From the NCBI RefSeq assembly GCF_025449215.1, contig NZ_CP104900.1:2728001-2792000 (forward strand): a DNA stretch of 64,000 nucleotides, given 5' to 3'. Position numbers and translations under genes: made by a program. The first letter of the stretch is position 1; each line of letters opens with the position of its first letter. This document shows, one piece after another, positions 28,823 to 37,846 of this stretch. The notes under the pieces were generated by a model. The model saw only the letters and a program-made list of their open reading frames with translations. It did no database searches and was not told where the DNA came from. This stretch comes from Shewanella seohaensis. GTDB lineage: Bacteria > Pseudomonadota > Gammaproteobacteria > Enterobacterales > Shewanellaceae.

Positions 28823-29784
28823 GTACTGATTACCTTGCTAGGGCTAAAGCAGTATTTTGTGTTGCTTGCCAAACAAGAAACCTAACAACTGATGCAATTT
28901 TAATGAAATTGCTGAAATTGTCTGATTCATTGGATTTAAGAGATGAATTGGACTGGATTACTTTTGTAAATAGTACTTCACACTTTAAGGAACTTTTTTC
29001 GACATCTTTTATAAGGGAGAACAGTGATTTATACGAAACTCACTTAGACTTTTCAATCAAACCTATTCTCTTTGGAAGTGAACTTTACCCAAATTCACTC
29101 GCATTGATCAGTCAGCCACCACCAGTGATGTACTTTAAAGGCGATGAAGATGTATTAAATGAGTTACCGGGGATTGCAATTGTCGGATCTCGAGAGATTT
29201 CTACTGCTGGTGCAGAGATAACAAGACGTATTACAACTCAATGTGTGAAAGCGGGACTTGTGGTCGTAAGTGGCTTGGCAATAGGCGTAGATGCTTCAGC
29301 TCATCGAGCAACGCTACAAGCTAATGGGAGAACAATTGCGGTACTTGCTAATGGTTTAGATCAAGTGAAACCAAGACAAAATCAAAAGCTTGGTGATGAG
29401 ATTTTGGATTCTGGAGGTGCTTGGATCTCCGAAGTACCGATTGGAAGCAAGGTATTCAAGAATTCATTTGTACAGAGAAACCGTATCCAAGTAGGACTGG
29501 CAGCCTCATCTGTATTAGTTGAAGCTGCGCTTGGAAGTGGAACTATGACCCAAGCAGATTTTTGTTTTAAAGCTAATCGCCCAATGTTTGCAGTTGTACC
29601 CCATAAGGATGGAAATCCTTTGGGGTTAAATTGCGAGGGTACTCAAAGTTTGGTTAATGAGGGGAAAGCCATTCCCTTGAAAACTAAAGATGACTACGAA
29701 CAATTAATTAAAGTCACTTTGGAATCTCGCTCATTTTTGCAGGGATATGGGAAAATCGGCCAAAATATATCGATGTCATTCTAA
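28819..29784 (+). CDS. DprA/Smf-like protein, ShosA-like
   Basis: 321 residues from the ATG at 28819. Rossmann fold of the DNA-processing protein A family: AIVGSREISTAGAE, VVSGLAIGVDASAHRATL, IAVLANGLD, FVQRNRIQVGLAASSVLVEA and GSGTMTQADF. Chromosomal DprA loads RecA on incoming DNA. This copy sits in a prophage with a PRTase gene, which suits the antitoxin/regulator component of ShosTA. The C-terminal winged helix of chromosomal DprA appears to be missing. It ends just before the 26-bp repeat. Confidence 0.75.
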   Translation: MSTDYLARAKAVFCVACQTRNLTTDAILMKLLKLSDSLDLRDELDWITFVNSTSHFKELFSTSFIRENSDLYETHLDFSIKPILFGSELYPNSLALISQPPPVMYFKGDEDVLNELPGIAIVGSREISTAGAEITRRITTQCVKAGLVVVSGLAIGVDASAHRATLQANGRTIAVLANGLDQVKPRQNQKLGDEILDSGGAWISEVPIGSKVFKNSFVQRNRIQVGLAASSVLVEAALGSGTMTQADFCFKANRPMFAVVPHKDGNPLGLNCEGTQSLVNEGKAIPLKTKDDYEQLIKVTLESRSFLQGYGKIGQNISMSF

Positions 29785-29785
29785 C

Positions 29786-29811
29786 TAATCCCGAAACCTT
29801 TCCAATCCGCT
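29786..29811 (+). repeat. 26-bp direct repeat, first copy
   Basis: It begins one base after the DprA-like stop codon and is identical to 41822-41847. Key parts are CCCGAAACC and TTTCCAATCCGC. Both copies lie between a cargo block and the following late phage genes (here lysis, there protease). Confidence 0.85.
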
Positions 29812-29821
29812 GAAAATCCCT

Positions 29822-29863
29822 AAACCGAGACAATGAACCTATGCTCACTGTCTCGGTTTTTTT
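29822..29863 (+). terminator. Terminator after the first cargo block
   Basis: AAACCGAGACA and TGTCTCGGTTT form a perfect 11-bp stem with a 16-base loop and a T run. It should stop transcripts from the DprA-like gene before the lysis genes. Confidence 0.8.
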
Positions 29864-30187
29864 ATGGCTTTCATTTCACACAACAAGGTTCGCAGCGGCG
29901 TTAACAGTATGCCGATTGCTAATGCTCGCCCTAAGCGCATCTCAAATCGAGTCTATCGGCAATGCGCATTGGACGGCTTTAATGCCTGCATCAAAGCGCA
30001 CTTAGCCGCAGAGAATGCTGGCGATGTGCCCGCAGCCGTACCGCTTTATAGCCACAGCGCCACCCGCCAGAGTTATTACGCCCAAGGCTGGCATGCCGTT
30101 ACCCATCTACACGTATTGAAAGCAAAGGAAAAAGCCCGCGAAGAACGCAACAAGGCACAAGCTATGGCGGTGCCTAATGAACAGTAA
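29864..30187 (+). CDS. Small basic phage protein before the endolysin
   Basis: 107 residues, basic, no family recognised. The ATG at 29864 lies at the very end of the terminator, which is unusual; an internal ATG at 29909 (MPIANARPKR) could be the real start. It overlaps the endolysin start by 11 bases, so it belongs to the lysis transcript. No holin-type membrane segments are present. Confidence 0.5.
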   Translation: MAFISHNKVRSGVNSMPIANARPKRISNRVYRQCALDGFNACIKAHLAAENAGDVPAAVPLYSHSATRQSYYAQGWHAVTHLHVLKAKEKAREERNKAQAMAVPNEQ

Positions 30188-30836
30188 ACTCAAAGCGTTT
30201 TTAATGGCCGCAGGCTTAAGTTCGGCTGCAATTACTGGCGCACAGCTTACAGATAAATGGGAGGGCAATAGCCTAACGGTTTATGTCGATGCTGTAGGTG
30301 TGCTCACCGCTTGCCGTGGCCATACAAGTAAAGACTTGAAGCTTAATCAAACCTTTACTGAGCAGGAGTGCATGGAGATTTTCGCCAAAGATATCGCCAA
30401 GGAAGATAAGCAGTTGCTGCAACTCACGGCCCCTGTAAGGCTCACCCACAGCGAGCATGCCGCCTATTTATCGTTTTTGCACTGGGCGGGATACGGCAAC
30501 TTTGCCAGCTCAACCCTGCGTAAAAAGCTGTTAGCTGGGGATCGTGTGGGAGCTTGCATGGAGCTAACCCAAGCCTGTTCTACCAACCCGCAAACGGGTG
30601 AGCGCGTCTGTAATGGTTGGACGTATGGCACCCGTTTAGGTGCAAAAGTGCGCCTAAATGGGCTGATTAAACGCCGAGCCGAAGAACAAGCCATGTGTTT
30701 AAGCGAGCTGGGCCTCGGGCAATCAGCGGGGGCGCTCAATGAATCCCTCACAAATCATAAGCGCTGTGCAGTGGTTATTTCTGTCGCTGGCGATTGTCAC
30801 CATTGGGCTGATGTATCAGCAACAACAGAGCACTAA
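30177..30836 (+). CDS. Phage endolysin (lysozyme), C-terminal end frameshifted
   Basis: A T4/P21-type glycoside hydrolase. The N-terminal hydrophobic stretch (AFLMAAGLSSAAITGAQL) could be a signal-arrest-release anchor. The catalytic glutamate is in DKWEGNSLTVYVDAVG, followed by TACRGHTS. As written the frame runs to 30836, far into the Rz gene. If the G run at 30728-30732 had one more base, the frame would stop at 30740-30742, overlapping the Rz start as ATGA and giving 188 residues. That arrangement is more natural. Confidence 0.85.
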   Translation: MNSKLKAFLMAAGLSSAAITGAQLTDKWEGNSLTVYVDAVGVLTACRGHTSKDLKLNQTFTEQECMEIFAKDIAKEDKQLLQLTAPVRLTHSEHAAYLSFLHWAGYGNFASSTLRKKLLAGDRVGACMELTQACSTNPQTGERVCNGWTYGTRLGAKVRLNGLIKRRAEEQAMCLSELGLGQSAGALNESLTNHKRCAVVISVAGDCHHWADVSATTEH

Positions 30837-31254
30837 AAGCCTGCTCACTCAAGCGTTGGCTGAGAATGCCACCCTGCAACAGAGCGCCGACACTCTGGCG
30901 GTATGGCTGCAAGACGCCAACCTCGAACGCTCAGCGATCAAAGCCGAAGGCGAAACCCTCGCCTTGCAGGTGCAAACCATCGAACAACAAAAGGCCGCGT
31001 TAGCTACCCGCAATCAAGACCTTAACCACCAACTGACCCAGCTACTTGAGGATGCCCAGGATGAACAAACGCAAGCATGGCGTATGGCTAGCGTGCCTAA
31101 CGATGTTGTGCGCGTGTACGACAGCGCCGCCCGCTGTGCGTTACGTGCCAACTTACAAGACCCAGCATGTGTTGCCGCCCAAAGCTCTGGTGCGCGAGTG
31201 CAACGTCACTCAGGTTCCTCCACAGGTCTTGCAGTGTCTGCAAACCCAGAATGA
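30739..31254 (+). CDS. Rz-like inner-membrane spanin
   Basis: 171 residues. One N-terminal transmembrane helix (IISAVQWLFLSLAIVTIGLM) is followed by a long Gln-rich coiled coil, the typical shape of an i-spanin. It ends in a region overlapping the lipoprotein gene. Spanins fuse inner and outer membrane in the last step of lysis. Confidence 0.75.
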   Translation: MNPSQIISAVQWLFLSLAIVTIGLMYQQQQSTKSLLTQALAENATLQQSADTLAVWLQDANLERSAIKAEGETLALQVQTIEQQKAALATRNQDLNHQLTQLLEDAQDEQTQAWRMASVPNDVVRVYDSAARCALRANLQDPACVAAQSSGARVQRHSGSSTGLAVSANPE

Positions 31255-31384
31255 ACAGTGCCTATCCAACCCACAGTCAGTGAGGCTAATGATCTCGTTA
31301 CTCACTGACTTAGGGCAATGCAACCTTTACTGGCAAGCCCTGCACGATTGGCGGCAACGGCACCAAACAGACCAAACAAAATAA
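31061..31384 (+). CDS. Rz1-like outer-membrane lipoprotein spanin
   Basis: 107 residues from the ATG at 31061, in a different frame and overlapping the end of the Rz gene by 194 bases. A lipobox (LTMLCAC) follows a short signal sequence, and the mature part is Pro/Gln-rich at its start. This overlapping arrangement is the known Rz/Rz1 form. An in-frame ATG lies ten bases earlier but the one chosen gives the better signal peptide. Confidence 0.75.
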   Translation: MNKRKHGVWLACLTMLCACTTAPPAVRYVPTYKTQHVLPPKALVRECNVTQVPPQVLQCLQTQNEQCLSNPQSVRLMISLLTDLGQCNLYWQALHDWRQRHQTDQTK

Positions 31385-31404
31385 GCCAAATATTAGGAAT
31401 AGGC

Positions 31405-31617
31405 ATGGACGAAAACGATTGGGCGAGCACGATGGAAACCCGCGAGCGTGATGCTTGCATTGATGCCGCCCGCCACAAACAACAGCCTCAAGGCAATGGT
31501 ATTTGCATTGATTGCCATGAGGCAGTGGAGCCAGAACGACGCACAGCCCAGCGCTGTATTAGTTGCCAACAGGATGAAGATAAGCGCCAAAAGCAGCGCT
31601 ATGGGACGCGTTTATGA
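31405..31617 (+). CDS. TraR/DksA-type zinc-finger protein
   Basis: 70 residues with the four-cysteine finger CIDCHEAVEPERRTAQRC..C near the C terminus and an acidic N-terminal helix. TraR-like proteins bind RNA polymerase and imitate DksA with ppGpp. Such genes are common in this position in Mu-like phages. The ATG at 31405 has AGGA upstream. It overlaps the next gene as ATGA. Confidence 0.85.
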   Translation: MDENDWASTMETRERDACIDAARHKQQPQGNGICIDCHEAVEPERRTAQRCISCQQDEDKRQKQRYGTRL

Positions 31618-31961
31618 TCGAATCGTTATTTGAATTTTTCGGCAAGTACTGGGGCTTTATTGGCAGTGTGATTAGCGTGTTTTGCGCCTTGCTCATGGCG
31701 TGGTTTAGCACTCACTTTACCCCACGCATCGAGCACGACAAGGTCGTCCAAAAGGTGGCCGAAATCGACAAGCGCCTAAGCGAAACCGAAATGCAGTTGG
31801 AGTACATGCCGACCCGTGACGAACTGCATGCCCTGGATAAAACCCTCGAAGGCTTAGGTGCTCGCTTTGGCGCAATGGAACAAGGCATTAGGCGACTCGA
31901 AACTAAGACCGACATGCTACTCGAAAACGAATTATCTCAAATACCAAAGGGAGGCCATTAA
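31614..31961 (+). CDS. DUF2730 family phage membrane protein
   Basis: 115 residues. One N-terminal transmembrane helix (GFIGSVISVFCALLMAWF) is followed by a coiled coil. It matches the DUF2730 proteins (Mu gp25-like) that lie before the small terminase gene. Function unknown; linked to packaging or lysis by position only. Confidence 0.75.
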   Translation: MIESLFEFFGKYWGFIGSVISVFCALLMAWFSTHFTPRIEHDKVVQKVAEIDKRLSETEMQLEYMPTRDELHALDKTLEGLGARFGAMEQGIRRLETKTDMLLENELSQIPKGGH

Positions 31962-32257
31962 TGGCGATGCAGCAAATTATCAATGAGCACCAACGCCTAG
32001 TGGTGCTTCGATTACTGACCGAAGCGGGAGCCTTCGCACTCAATGAGTCCATCTTACAAGATGGCCTGATTGCTTATGGACTCGACATTAGCCGCGACTC
32101 ATTAAAAGTGCAGCTAGCATGGCTTGCCGAGCAAGGGCTTATTAAAACCGAGTTAGTGGGCAAAGTGACCACAGCCACCCTAACAGGTCGCGGCCAAGAT
32201 GTAGCCACAGGCCGCGCAACAGTGCCAGGCGTTAAGCGTCCACGAGCGGGAGAATAG
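31961..32257 (+). CDS. Winged-helix phage protein, VpaChn25_0724-like
   Basis: 98 residues with the form of a winged helix-turn-helix (LNESILQDGLIAYGLDISRD and QLAWLAEQGLIKTEL). It resembles the small proteins annotated VpaChn25_0724 family in Mu-like phages. Role unknown. It overlaps its neighbour as TAATG. Confidence 0.7.
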   Translation: MAMQQIINEHQRLVVLRLLTEAGAFALNESILQDGLIAYGLDISRDSLKVQLAWLAEQGLIKTELVGKVTTATLTGRGQDVATGRATVPGVKRPRAGE

Positions 32258-32259
32258 CC

Positions 32260-32532
32260 ATGGCCGTTAAACCATTAACCGCTGGCCAAAAGAAAGTGCT
32301 TTATCACTTAGCCCTGAGTCTGGTTGCCGCCAACATGGAAAGGGTAGTGCTTAAGCCCATGCTGGAAAAAGAGGGCAAGCATTATGTCGAAGGGGACTTT
32401 CGTAAAAAGTACTTAGCCAAAATGCCCCAATGCGCACAGGCCGAGAGGGCACTGCAAAAAGCGATGGCTCAAGCCAATACCGATATTGCTGCTTCATTGA
32501 AGCTTTCAAAAGGAGCTGACAATGGCAAATGA
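32260..32532 (+). CDS. Small basic phage protein
   Basis: 90 residues, Lys- and Ala-rich, no family recognised. It lies between the winged-helix gene and the small terminase gene and overlaps the latter by 11 bases. Confidence 0.55.
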   Translation: MAVKPLTAGQKKVLYHLALSLVAANMERVVLKPMLEKEGKHYVEGDFRKKYLAKMPQCAQAERALQKAMAQANTDIAASLKLSKGADNGK

Positions 32533-33094
32533 AACCAGAGGCCGCCGTTCTAAAGTGGATTTACTGCCCGCCAATATTCGTAAGCGCCTCGATGCAGGGC
32601 TACGCGATGGCTCGATTCAGCAGATTGATCTACTTAATGAAATCAACGCCCTGATTAAAGCCGCAGGGCTGCCAAAGGATAATCTTCTGTCTCGCGCTGG
32701 TATTAACCGCTATGCCACCAAGATGGAGGCAGTGGGTAAATCCTTAAGGGAAATGCGTGAGATCACCCAAGTGTGGACGGCAGAACTGGGCGACAAACCC
32801 ACGGGCGAAGTCACCAAACTGATCCTTGAAATGGCCCGTTCACAGCTATTTAAAGCCCTGTTAAACGAGTCTGAAACGGGCGAAGGTGCCGACGTGGGCA
32901 TGATTAAAGATGCCATGTTAGCGGTGCAGCGGCTTGAGGCTGCCGCTATGGCCAGCCATAAGCGCGAAAAAGAGATCCGCCAAGCCTTTGCCGCTGAGGC
33001 TGCCAATGCTGTGACCGAGGAACTACGCGGTGAAGATGGGATGAGTGAGCAGCTCGAAAGCAAAATCCGCCAAATTTTATTAGGGAAAGCATAA
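32522..33094 (+). CDS. Terminase small subunit-like, DUF3486 (Mu gp27)
   Basis: 190 residues. An N-terminal part with RRSKVDLLPANIRKRLDAGL and a long helical remainder match the DUF3486 family. In Mu this is gp27, the small packaging protein next to the large terminase. It overlaps the terminase gene by one base. Confidence 0.88.
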   Translation: MANETRGRRSKVDLLPANIRKRLDAGLRDGSIQQIDLLNEINALIKAAGLPKDNLLSRAGINRYATKMEAVGKSLREMREITQVWTAELGDKPTGEVTKLILEMARSQLFKALLNESETGEGADVGMIKDAMLAVQRLEAAAMASHKREKEIRQAFAAEAANAVTEELRGEDGMSEQLESKIRQILLGKA

Positions 33095-34754
33095 TGGCGA
33101 AATCAGGCTTGCATCTAACACCCATCACCAGCCCACGCAAAATCGATCTAGCCGAAGAAATGGCGCTGGCGGGTGTCGATGTACCGCAGGAGATTGTTGA
33201 GGCGCAGCCAGCCAACGAACCCGTGTTTTTGCCTTATCAGCAACGCTGGTTTGAAGATGAAGCGCAGATCATGATTGCCGAGAAAAGCCGACGCACCGGC
33301 TTAACTTGGGCCGAGGCTGGACGTAACGTTATCAAAGCCGCCAAACCTCGTCGCCGTGGGGGCTGTAATACCTTTTACGTTGGCAGCAAAAAAGAGATGG
33401 CGCTGGAATATATCGCCGCCTGTGCGCTGTTTGCCCGTGCGTTTAACCAACTCGCTGAGGCCGATGTTTACGAGCAAACTTTTTGGGATAGTGAGAAAAA
33501 GAAGAAATTCTCACCTATATGATCCGCTTCCCCAAGACGGGGCGGAAAATTCAGGCGCTTAGTTCGCGCCCCTCAAACCTGCGTGGTTTACAGGGCGATG
33601 TGGTTATTGATGAGGCCGCCTTCCACGAGTCTTTAGAAGAACTGCTTAAGGCCGCGCTAGCGTTAACTATGTGGGGCAACAAGGTCAGATTAATCAGTAC
33701 CCACAATGGCGTGGATAACCTCTTTAATAGCCTGATTAATGATGCCCGTGAGGGCCGCAAAGACTATAGCATTCATCGTATTACGCTGGATGATGCCATT
33801 GCTGATGGCTTGTATAAGCGTATCTGCTACGTCACAGGCCAAACATGGACTCCCGAAGGTGAAATTGCCTGGCGCGAGGGGCTATATAAAAACGCCCCCA
33901 ATAAAGAAAGCGCCGACGAAGAATATGGCTGTGTGCCGAAAAAGTCTGGTGGTACCTATTTAAGTCGAGTGCTGATTGAAGCGGCGATGGTGGCTGATCG
34001 TTCTATCCCTATCTACCGTTTTGAAGCGCCAGAAAACTTCATGAGCTGGACGCCAGAAATGCGCGAAGCCGAGGTGCGCGATTGGTGTGAACAGCATTTA
34101 AAACCCGAGCTGGCCAAACTCAATCCAGATCATAACCACTCCTTTGGTGAAGACTTTGCGCGGCGTGGCGACTTAACCGTGTTTGTGCCTTTGGCCATTA
34201 AACCCGATTTAAGAAAGCGCGCTCCTTTTGTGGTTGAGCTGAGGGACACCACTTACGAGCAACAGCGCCAAGTGATGCTTTATATCGCTGATAGGATGCC
34301 AAGGCTTGTCGGATTGGCGTTTGATGCCACTGGTAACGGCGGCTATTTAGCCGAACAAGCTGCGCTGAAATACGGCACAGAAATGGTTGATCAAGTGAAC
34401 CTGTCACAGAGCTGGTACCACGAGTGGATGCCAAAAATGAAAGGTGAGTTTGAGGCATTTAACCTTGAGATCCCCCGCCACCAAAGCGTGCTCGATGACT
34501 TACAGCATATCAAGTTAGTTAACGGTATCCCCTCGATCGATAAAGGCCGTCAGGCCGATTTGGAATCGAGTAAAGCTAAAGGCAAGCGTCACGGTGACTT
34601 TGCCGTTGCCCTCTGTATGGCCGTAAGGGCGTCATATATGGAGGGCGGCGCTATCGAATTTACCCCTATCCCTAAGAGTGATCACCGCAATCCAAATGCC
34701 CATGCAAGTGCCCATGAGGATGATGATCATCAACTGCAGCGAGGTTGCTGGTAA
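33094..34754 (+). CDS. Terminase large subunit (Mu gp28-like), one frameshift
   Basis: The ATPase/nuclease motor that packages DNA into heads. Seen: adenine-binding FLPYQQRWFED, a Walker A-like EKSRRTGLTW, the Walker B-like GDVVIDEAAFHE, and nuclease-domain acidic residues in FAFDATGNGG-type segment (GLAFDATGNGGYLAE). The frame is broken at the A run 33496-33500; one extra A restores KKEEILTYMIRF and gives 553 residues, against 551 for Mu gp28. Confidence 0.9.
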
Positions 34755-36370
34755 TGCAAGAAAAAACAACTGAATCACGGATTTTAGACGCCAGTGGTCG
34801 CCCCTTTAAACAGCGTGAGGCCAAGGAGCTACAAACCGACGATGTGCGCCTAGCTGGGCTGCACCGCACCTTTAGCAACCATCCTAGCAGCGGGTTAACG
34901 CCCGCCAGTGCTGCCAGTATTTTACTGAGCGCGGAGCAAGGGGATCTTATTGCCCAATGCGAGCTGGCCGAGGATATCGAAGAGAAAGACGGCCATCTAT
35001 TTGCCGAACTCGACAAGCGCAAGCGTGCACTCATAGGCGTCGATTACTATCTGGAACCGCCCAGCAACCCCACCCCACAGGAAAAGGCCGATACTGAGTA
35101 TCTGCAACAAATGCTGGAGGAAGGCGGCTGGATTAAGTCGCTTATCAAAAGCATCGCCGATGCCATTCTTAAGGGCTTTAGCATGCACGAACTTGCCTGG
35201 TCACGTGAGCTGGGTGAGTGGTTTATCGAGGTGCCAGAGTATCGCGATCCCTCATGGTTTATGACCCACCCCGAGCGCCGCAATGAGCTACGACTGCGTG
35301 ACTCAACTCATGAGGGTGCAGAGCTGTGGCCCTTTGGTTGGATTAAACATATCCACCCTGCCAAGTCGGGCTATGTGAGCCGCAGTGGTTTGGTGCGCCA
35401 GTTGATCTGGCCATTCATTTTTAAAAACTACAGCGTGCGTGACTTGGCCGAGTTCCTTGAGATCTACGGTTTACCGCTGCGCATTGGTCAGTATCCTGCG
35501 GGAGCAAGCGACGCGGAAAAGCGAGCGCTATTAAACGCGGTAATGAGCATTGGACACAATGCGGGCGGCATTATGCCGAAAGGCATGGTGATGGACTTTC
35601 ATAGCGCCGCCACAGGCCAAGCCGATCCGTTTGAACTCATGATGAATTGGGCTGAAAAAACCATGTCCAAGGTTATCCTGGGCGGTACACTCACCACGCA
35701 AGCGGATGGTAAAAGCTCCACCAATGCGTTAGGTAATGTGCATAACGAAGTGCGCCAGGAGCTGCGCGACTCAGACCTTGAGCTAATTGCCGAAACCCTC
35801 ACCCGTGACCTAGTGGCTCCATTGTATGCGCTTAACTGTAAGAGTTACCGCAGCCATCGCCGTCACCCTCGCTTGGTGTTTGATACCACCGAGGCCGAAG
35901 ATTTACGCGCCTTGGCCTATCCGCTGCGGGCGTTCGTGAGTATGGGCATGCAGATCCCGCAAAACTGGCTGCATGAAAAGACCCGTATTCCTAAGCCTGC
36001 TAGTGGTGAAGCTGTGCTGGTGATCCAACAGGATGACCCTAATGCCACTGCGGCCAGCCAGGCGGCCTTAGCAGCACTCTCTGCCAAAGATGGGGCTGCG
36101 AAAGAGGGAGCCGCCAAGCAGCCAGATGCCTCGTTAAATGAACCCAGTCAAACCGCCTTAGATAAGGCGCTCGATGCACTCACCCAAGGCCAAATGAGTG
36201 AAGCCTATATGGCGATGGTAGAGCCGTTGCTGGCACAACTGCAGAGCGAGCCGGAGCAGCTGCGCGCCCAGCTGGAACAGGACTATCCCAACATGGATAC
36301 CGAGCAGCTTACCGAAACGCTCGCGCGGCTAATGTTTGTGGCTGAACTGTGGGGAATGGCAAATGCCTAA
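34754..36370 (+). CDS. Portal protein, DUF935 (Mu gp29)
   Basis: 538 residues from the ATG at 34754, which overlaps the terminase stop (TAATG). It matches the DUF935 portal family (GLTPASAASILLSAEQGD, FKNYSVRDLAEFLEIYGLPLR, STNALGNVHNEVRQEL). The portal is the ring through which DNA enters the head. The last ~90 residues are Ala/Gln-rich and variable. Confidence 0.92.
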   Translation: MQEKTTESRILDASGRPFKQREAKELQTDDVRLAGLHRTFSNHPSSGLTPASAASILLSAEQGDLIAQCELAEDIEEKDGHLFAELDKRKRALIGVDYYLEPPSNPTPQEKADTEYLQQMLEEGGWIKSLIKSIADAILKGFSMHELAWSRELGEWFIEVPEYRDPSWFMTHPERRNELRLRDSTHEGAELWPFGWIKHIHPAKSGYVSRSGLVRQLIWPFIFKNYSVRDLAEFLEIYGLPLRIGQYPAGASDAEKRALLNAVMSIGHNAGGIMPKGMVMDFHSAATGQADPFELMMNWAEKTMSKVILGGTLTTQADGKSSTNALGNVHNEVRQELRDSDLELIAETLTRDLVAPLYALNCKSYRSHRRHPRLVFDTTEAEDLRALAYPLRAFVSMGMQIPQNWLHEKTRIPKPASGEAVLVIQQDDPNATAASQAALAALSAKDGAAKEGAAKQPDASLNEPSQTALDKALDALTQGQMSEAYMAMVEPLLAQLQSEPEQLRAQLEQDYPNMDTEQLTETLARLMFVAELWGMANA

Positions 36371-37700
36371 ACAAAGAGTGCCTGAAACTGTTGATTTAAG
36401 CATTGCCATTAACCAAGCCCCCGCTGATGCGGTGGCTTATTTTCGTGCCAAGGGTTTTGCCATCAGTGACGATTGGCAAGATGTCTGGACGCGCGCCCAT
36501 GCCCGTGCGTTTACGGTGGCCAAGGCTACCCAAATGGATGTGCTCACGGCGATCCGCAATGAGGTTGATGCGGCCCTTAGCCAAGGATTAACCGCTAAGC
36601 AGTTTCAGGCCAACCTCAAACCGCAGCTTGAAAAGCTCGGGTGGTGGGGTAAAAAGGACGTCGATGGCCGCGAGGTTCAGCTGGGCAGTCCTTACCGCTT
36701 AAACACTATCTACCGCCAGAATCTGCAAACCGCATATATGGCTGGGCGCTATCGGCGCATGTTGTCGCGTACTAAAACCCACCCCTATTGGCAGTATGTG
36801 GCGATTGATGACGGCCAAACTCGCCCAGCCCATGCGCGGCTGAGGGGTAAGGTATTCCGCTTTGACGATCCGATATGGGACATTATCTATCCGCCAAATG
36901 GTTGGGGCTGTCGTTGCCGCGTTCGGGCGCTTACCGAGGCGCAGGTAAAGGCCATGGGCCTGACGGTGGAAAATGGCGAAGGCTATATCCAGCGTTTTGA
37001 TACCGAGACAGTCGCGCGCGGCACGGGTGAAGTGTTAACCGTGCCCCATGCACGGATTGATCTACCCGATGGCAGCAGCATGAGTCCCGATTTAGGCTGG
37101 GCCTATAGTCCAGGCGAAGCCGCCTTTGGTACCGATGTGGCAGTTGCTAAAAAGCTTGGCAGCATTCAATCCCTCGATACCCGCGCCCAGTTTATTCAAA
37201 CCCTCAATAACAGCCCACTGCGCCAAGCTCAGTTCGCCCAGTGGACGGATGAAGTACTCGCCACTCATCCAGGACAAAAGCGGCGTCCAGGCTTAGGCGT
37301 TCAGGCGTTAGGTTTTATGACGCCATCGATCCAAGCGGCAGTGACAACGCGTTTAGGCGCAGAACCCACCGCATTACTTGCCATTGGCGAGAAGCAGCTG
37401 GTGCACGCAGATAGCCCACGTCATATCAAAGAAGGGGTGGCATTAACTCGGGATGAGTATCAGCAATTACCCTTGATGTTGGCACAACCTGAGGCCGTGT
37501 TATGGGATAGCAAGAACCAGAATTTGTTGTATGTCTATGCCACTGAGGATGATGGCCGTAAGGTTAAAGTGATCATTAATAGCGCGTGGAAGATGAAACG
37601 CCAGCAAGCAATGGATGCGGTGATCAACGTTTATAAGATCAATGCGGTGGACTTAAAGCACGGACAGTACGAACTGTTAGAGGGCAAGCTGGAGGGATAG
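36363..37700 (+). CDS. Head morphogenesis protein (Mu gp30/F-like) with extra C-terminal domain
   Basis: 445 residues from the ATG at 36363. The first ~220 residues are the Phage_Mu_F minor-head domain, with the conserved DDGQTRPAHARLRGKVF and PPNGWGCRCRVRAL. The C-terminal ~100 residues (VLWDSKNQNLLYVYATEDD, KVKVIINSAWKM) resemble the small nuclease-like domains attached to many phage head proteins, an inference. It overlaps the portal gene by 8 bases. Confidence 0.88.
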   Translation: MPKQRVPETVDLSIAINQAPADAVAYFRAKGFAISDDWQDVWTRAHARAFTVAKATQMDVLTAIRNEVDAALSQGLTAKQFQANLKPQLEKLGWWGKKDVDGREVQLGSPYRLNTIYRQNLQTAYMAGRYRRMLSRTKTHPYWQYVAIDDGQTRPAHARLRGKVFRFDDPIWDIIYPPNGWGCRCRVRALTEAQVKAMGLTVENGEGYIQRFDTETVARGTGEVLTVPHARIDLPDGSSMSPDLGWAYSPGEAAFGTDVAVAKKLGSIQSLDTRAQFIQTLNNSPLRQAQFAQWTDEVLATHPGQKRRPGLGVQALGFMTPSIQAAVTTRLGAEPTALLAIGEKQLVHADSPRHIKEGVALTRDEYQQLPLMLAQPEAVLWDSKNQNLLYVYATEDDGRKVKVIINSAWKMKRQQAMDAVINVYKINAVDLKHGQYELLEGKLEG

Positions 37701-37704
37701 CGGA

Positions 37705-37791
37705 CGATATGGTGGGAGTCGAACCCACATACACACGATTTACGCCTAAGCGCTTAATCGAGTCTGCTTTACCAATTAAGAGTACACATCG
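37705..37791 (-). other. tRNA-like element within the head operon
   Basis: On the minus strand an 87-base stretch has a 7-bp acceptor-like stem (CGATGTG with CATATCG, one G-T pair) and a perfect T arm, GTGGG-TTCGACT-CCCAC. A D-loop-like AATTGGTAAAGC also occurs. The central part does not fold into a normal anticodon arm: only CGATT/AATCG with a 15-base loop was found. No CCA is encoded. It lies between gp30 and the gpG-like gene, antisense to late transcription. It may be a decayed class II tRNA or a structure with a different role. Confidence 0.5.
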
Positions 37792-37846
37792 TTCGCTAGA
37801 TCAGTATACCACTGTAGCCAGCGGTTAACAGTGTGAAGGATGAAAA

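Noticed and set aside
33094..34754. Programmed frameshift in the terminase gene
   Set aside because: The A run resembles a slippery site, but the same defect occurs in unrelated host genes and always repairs with one extra base, so a sequencing cause is more economical.
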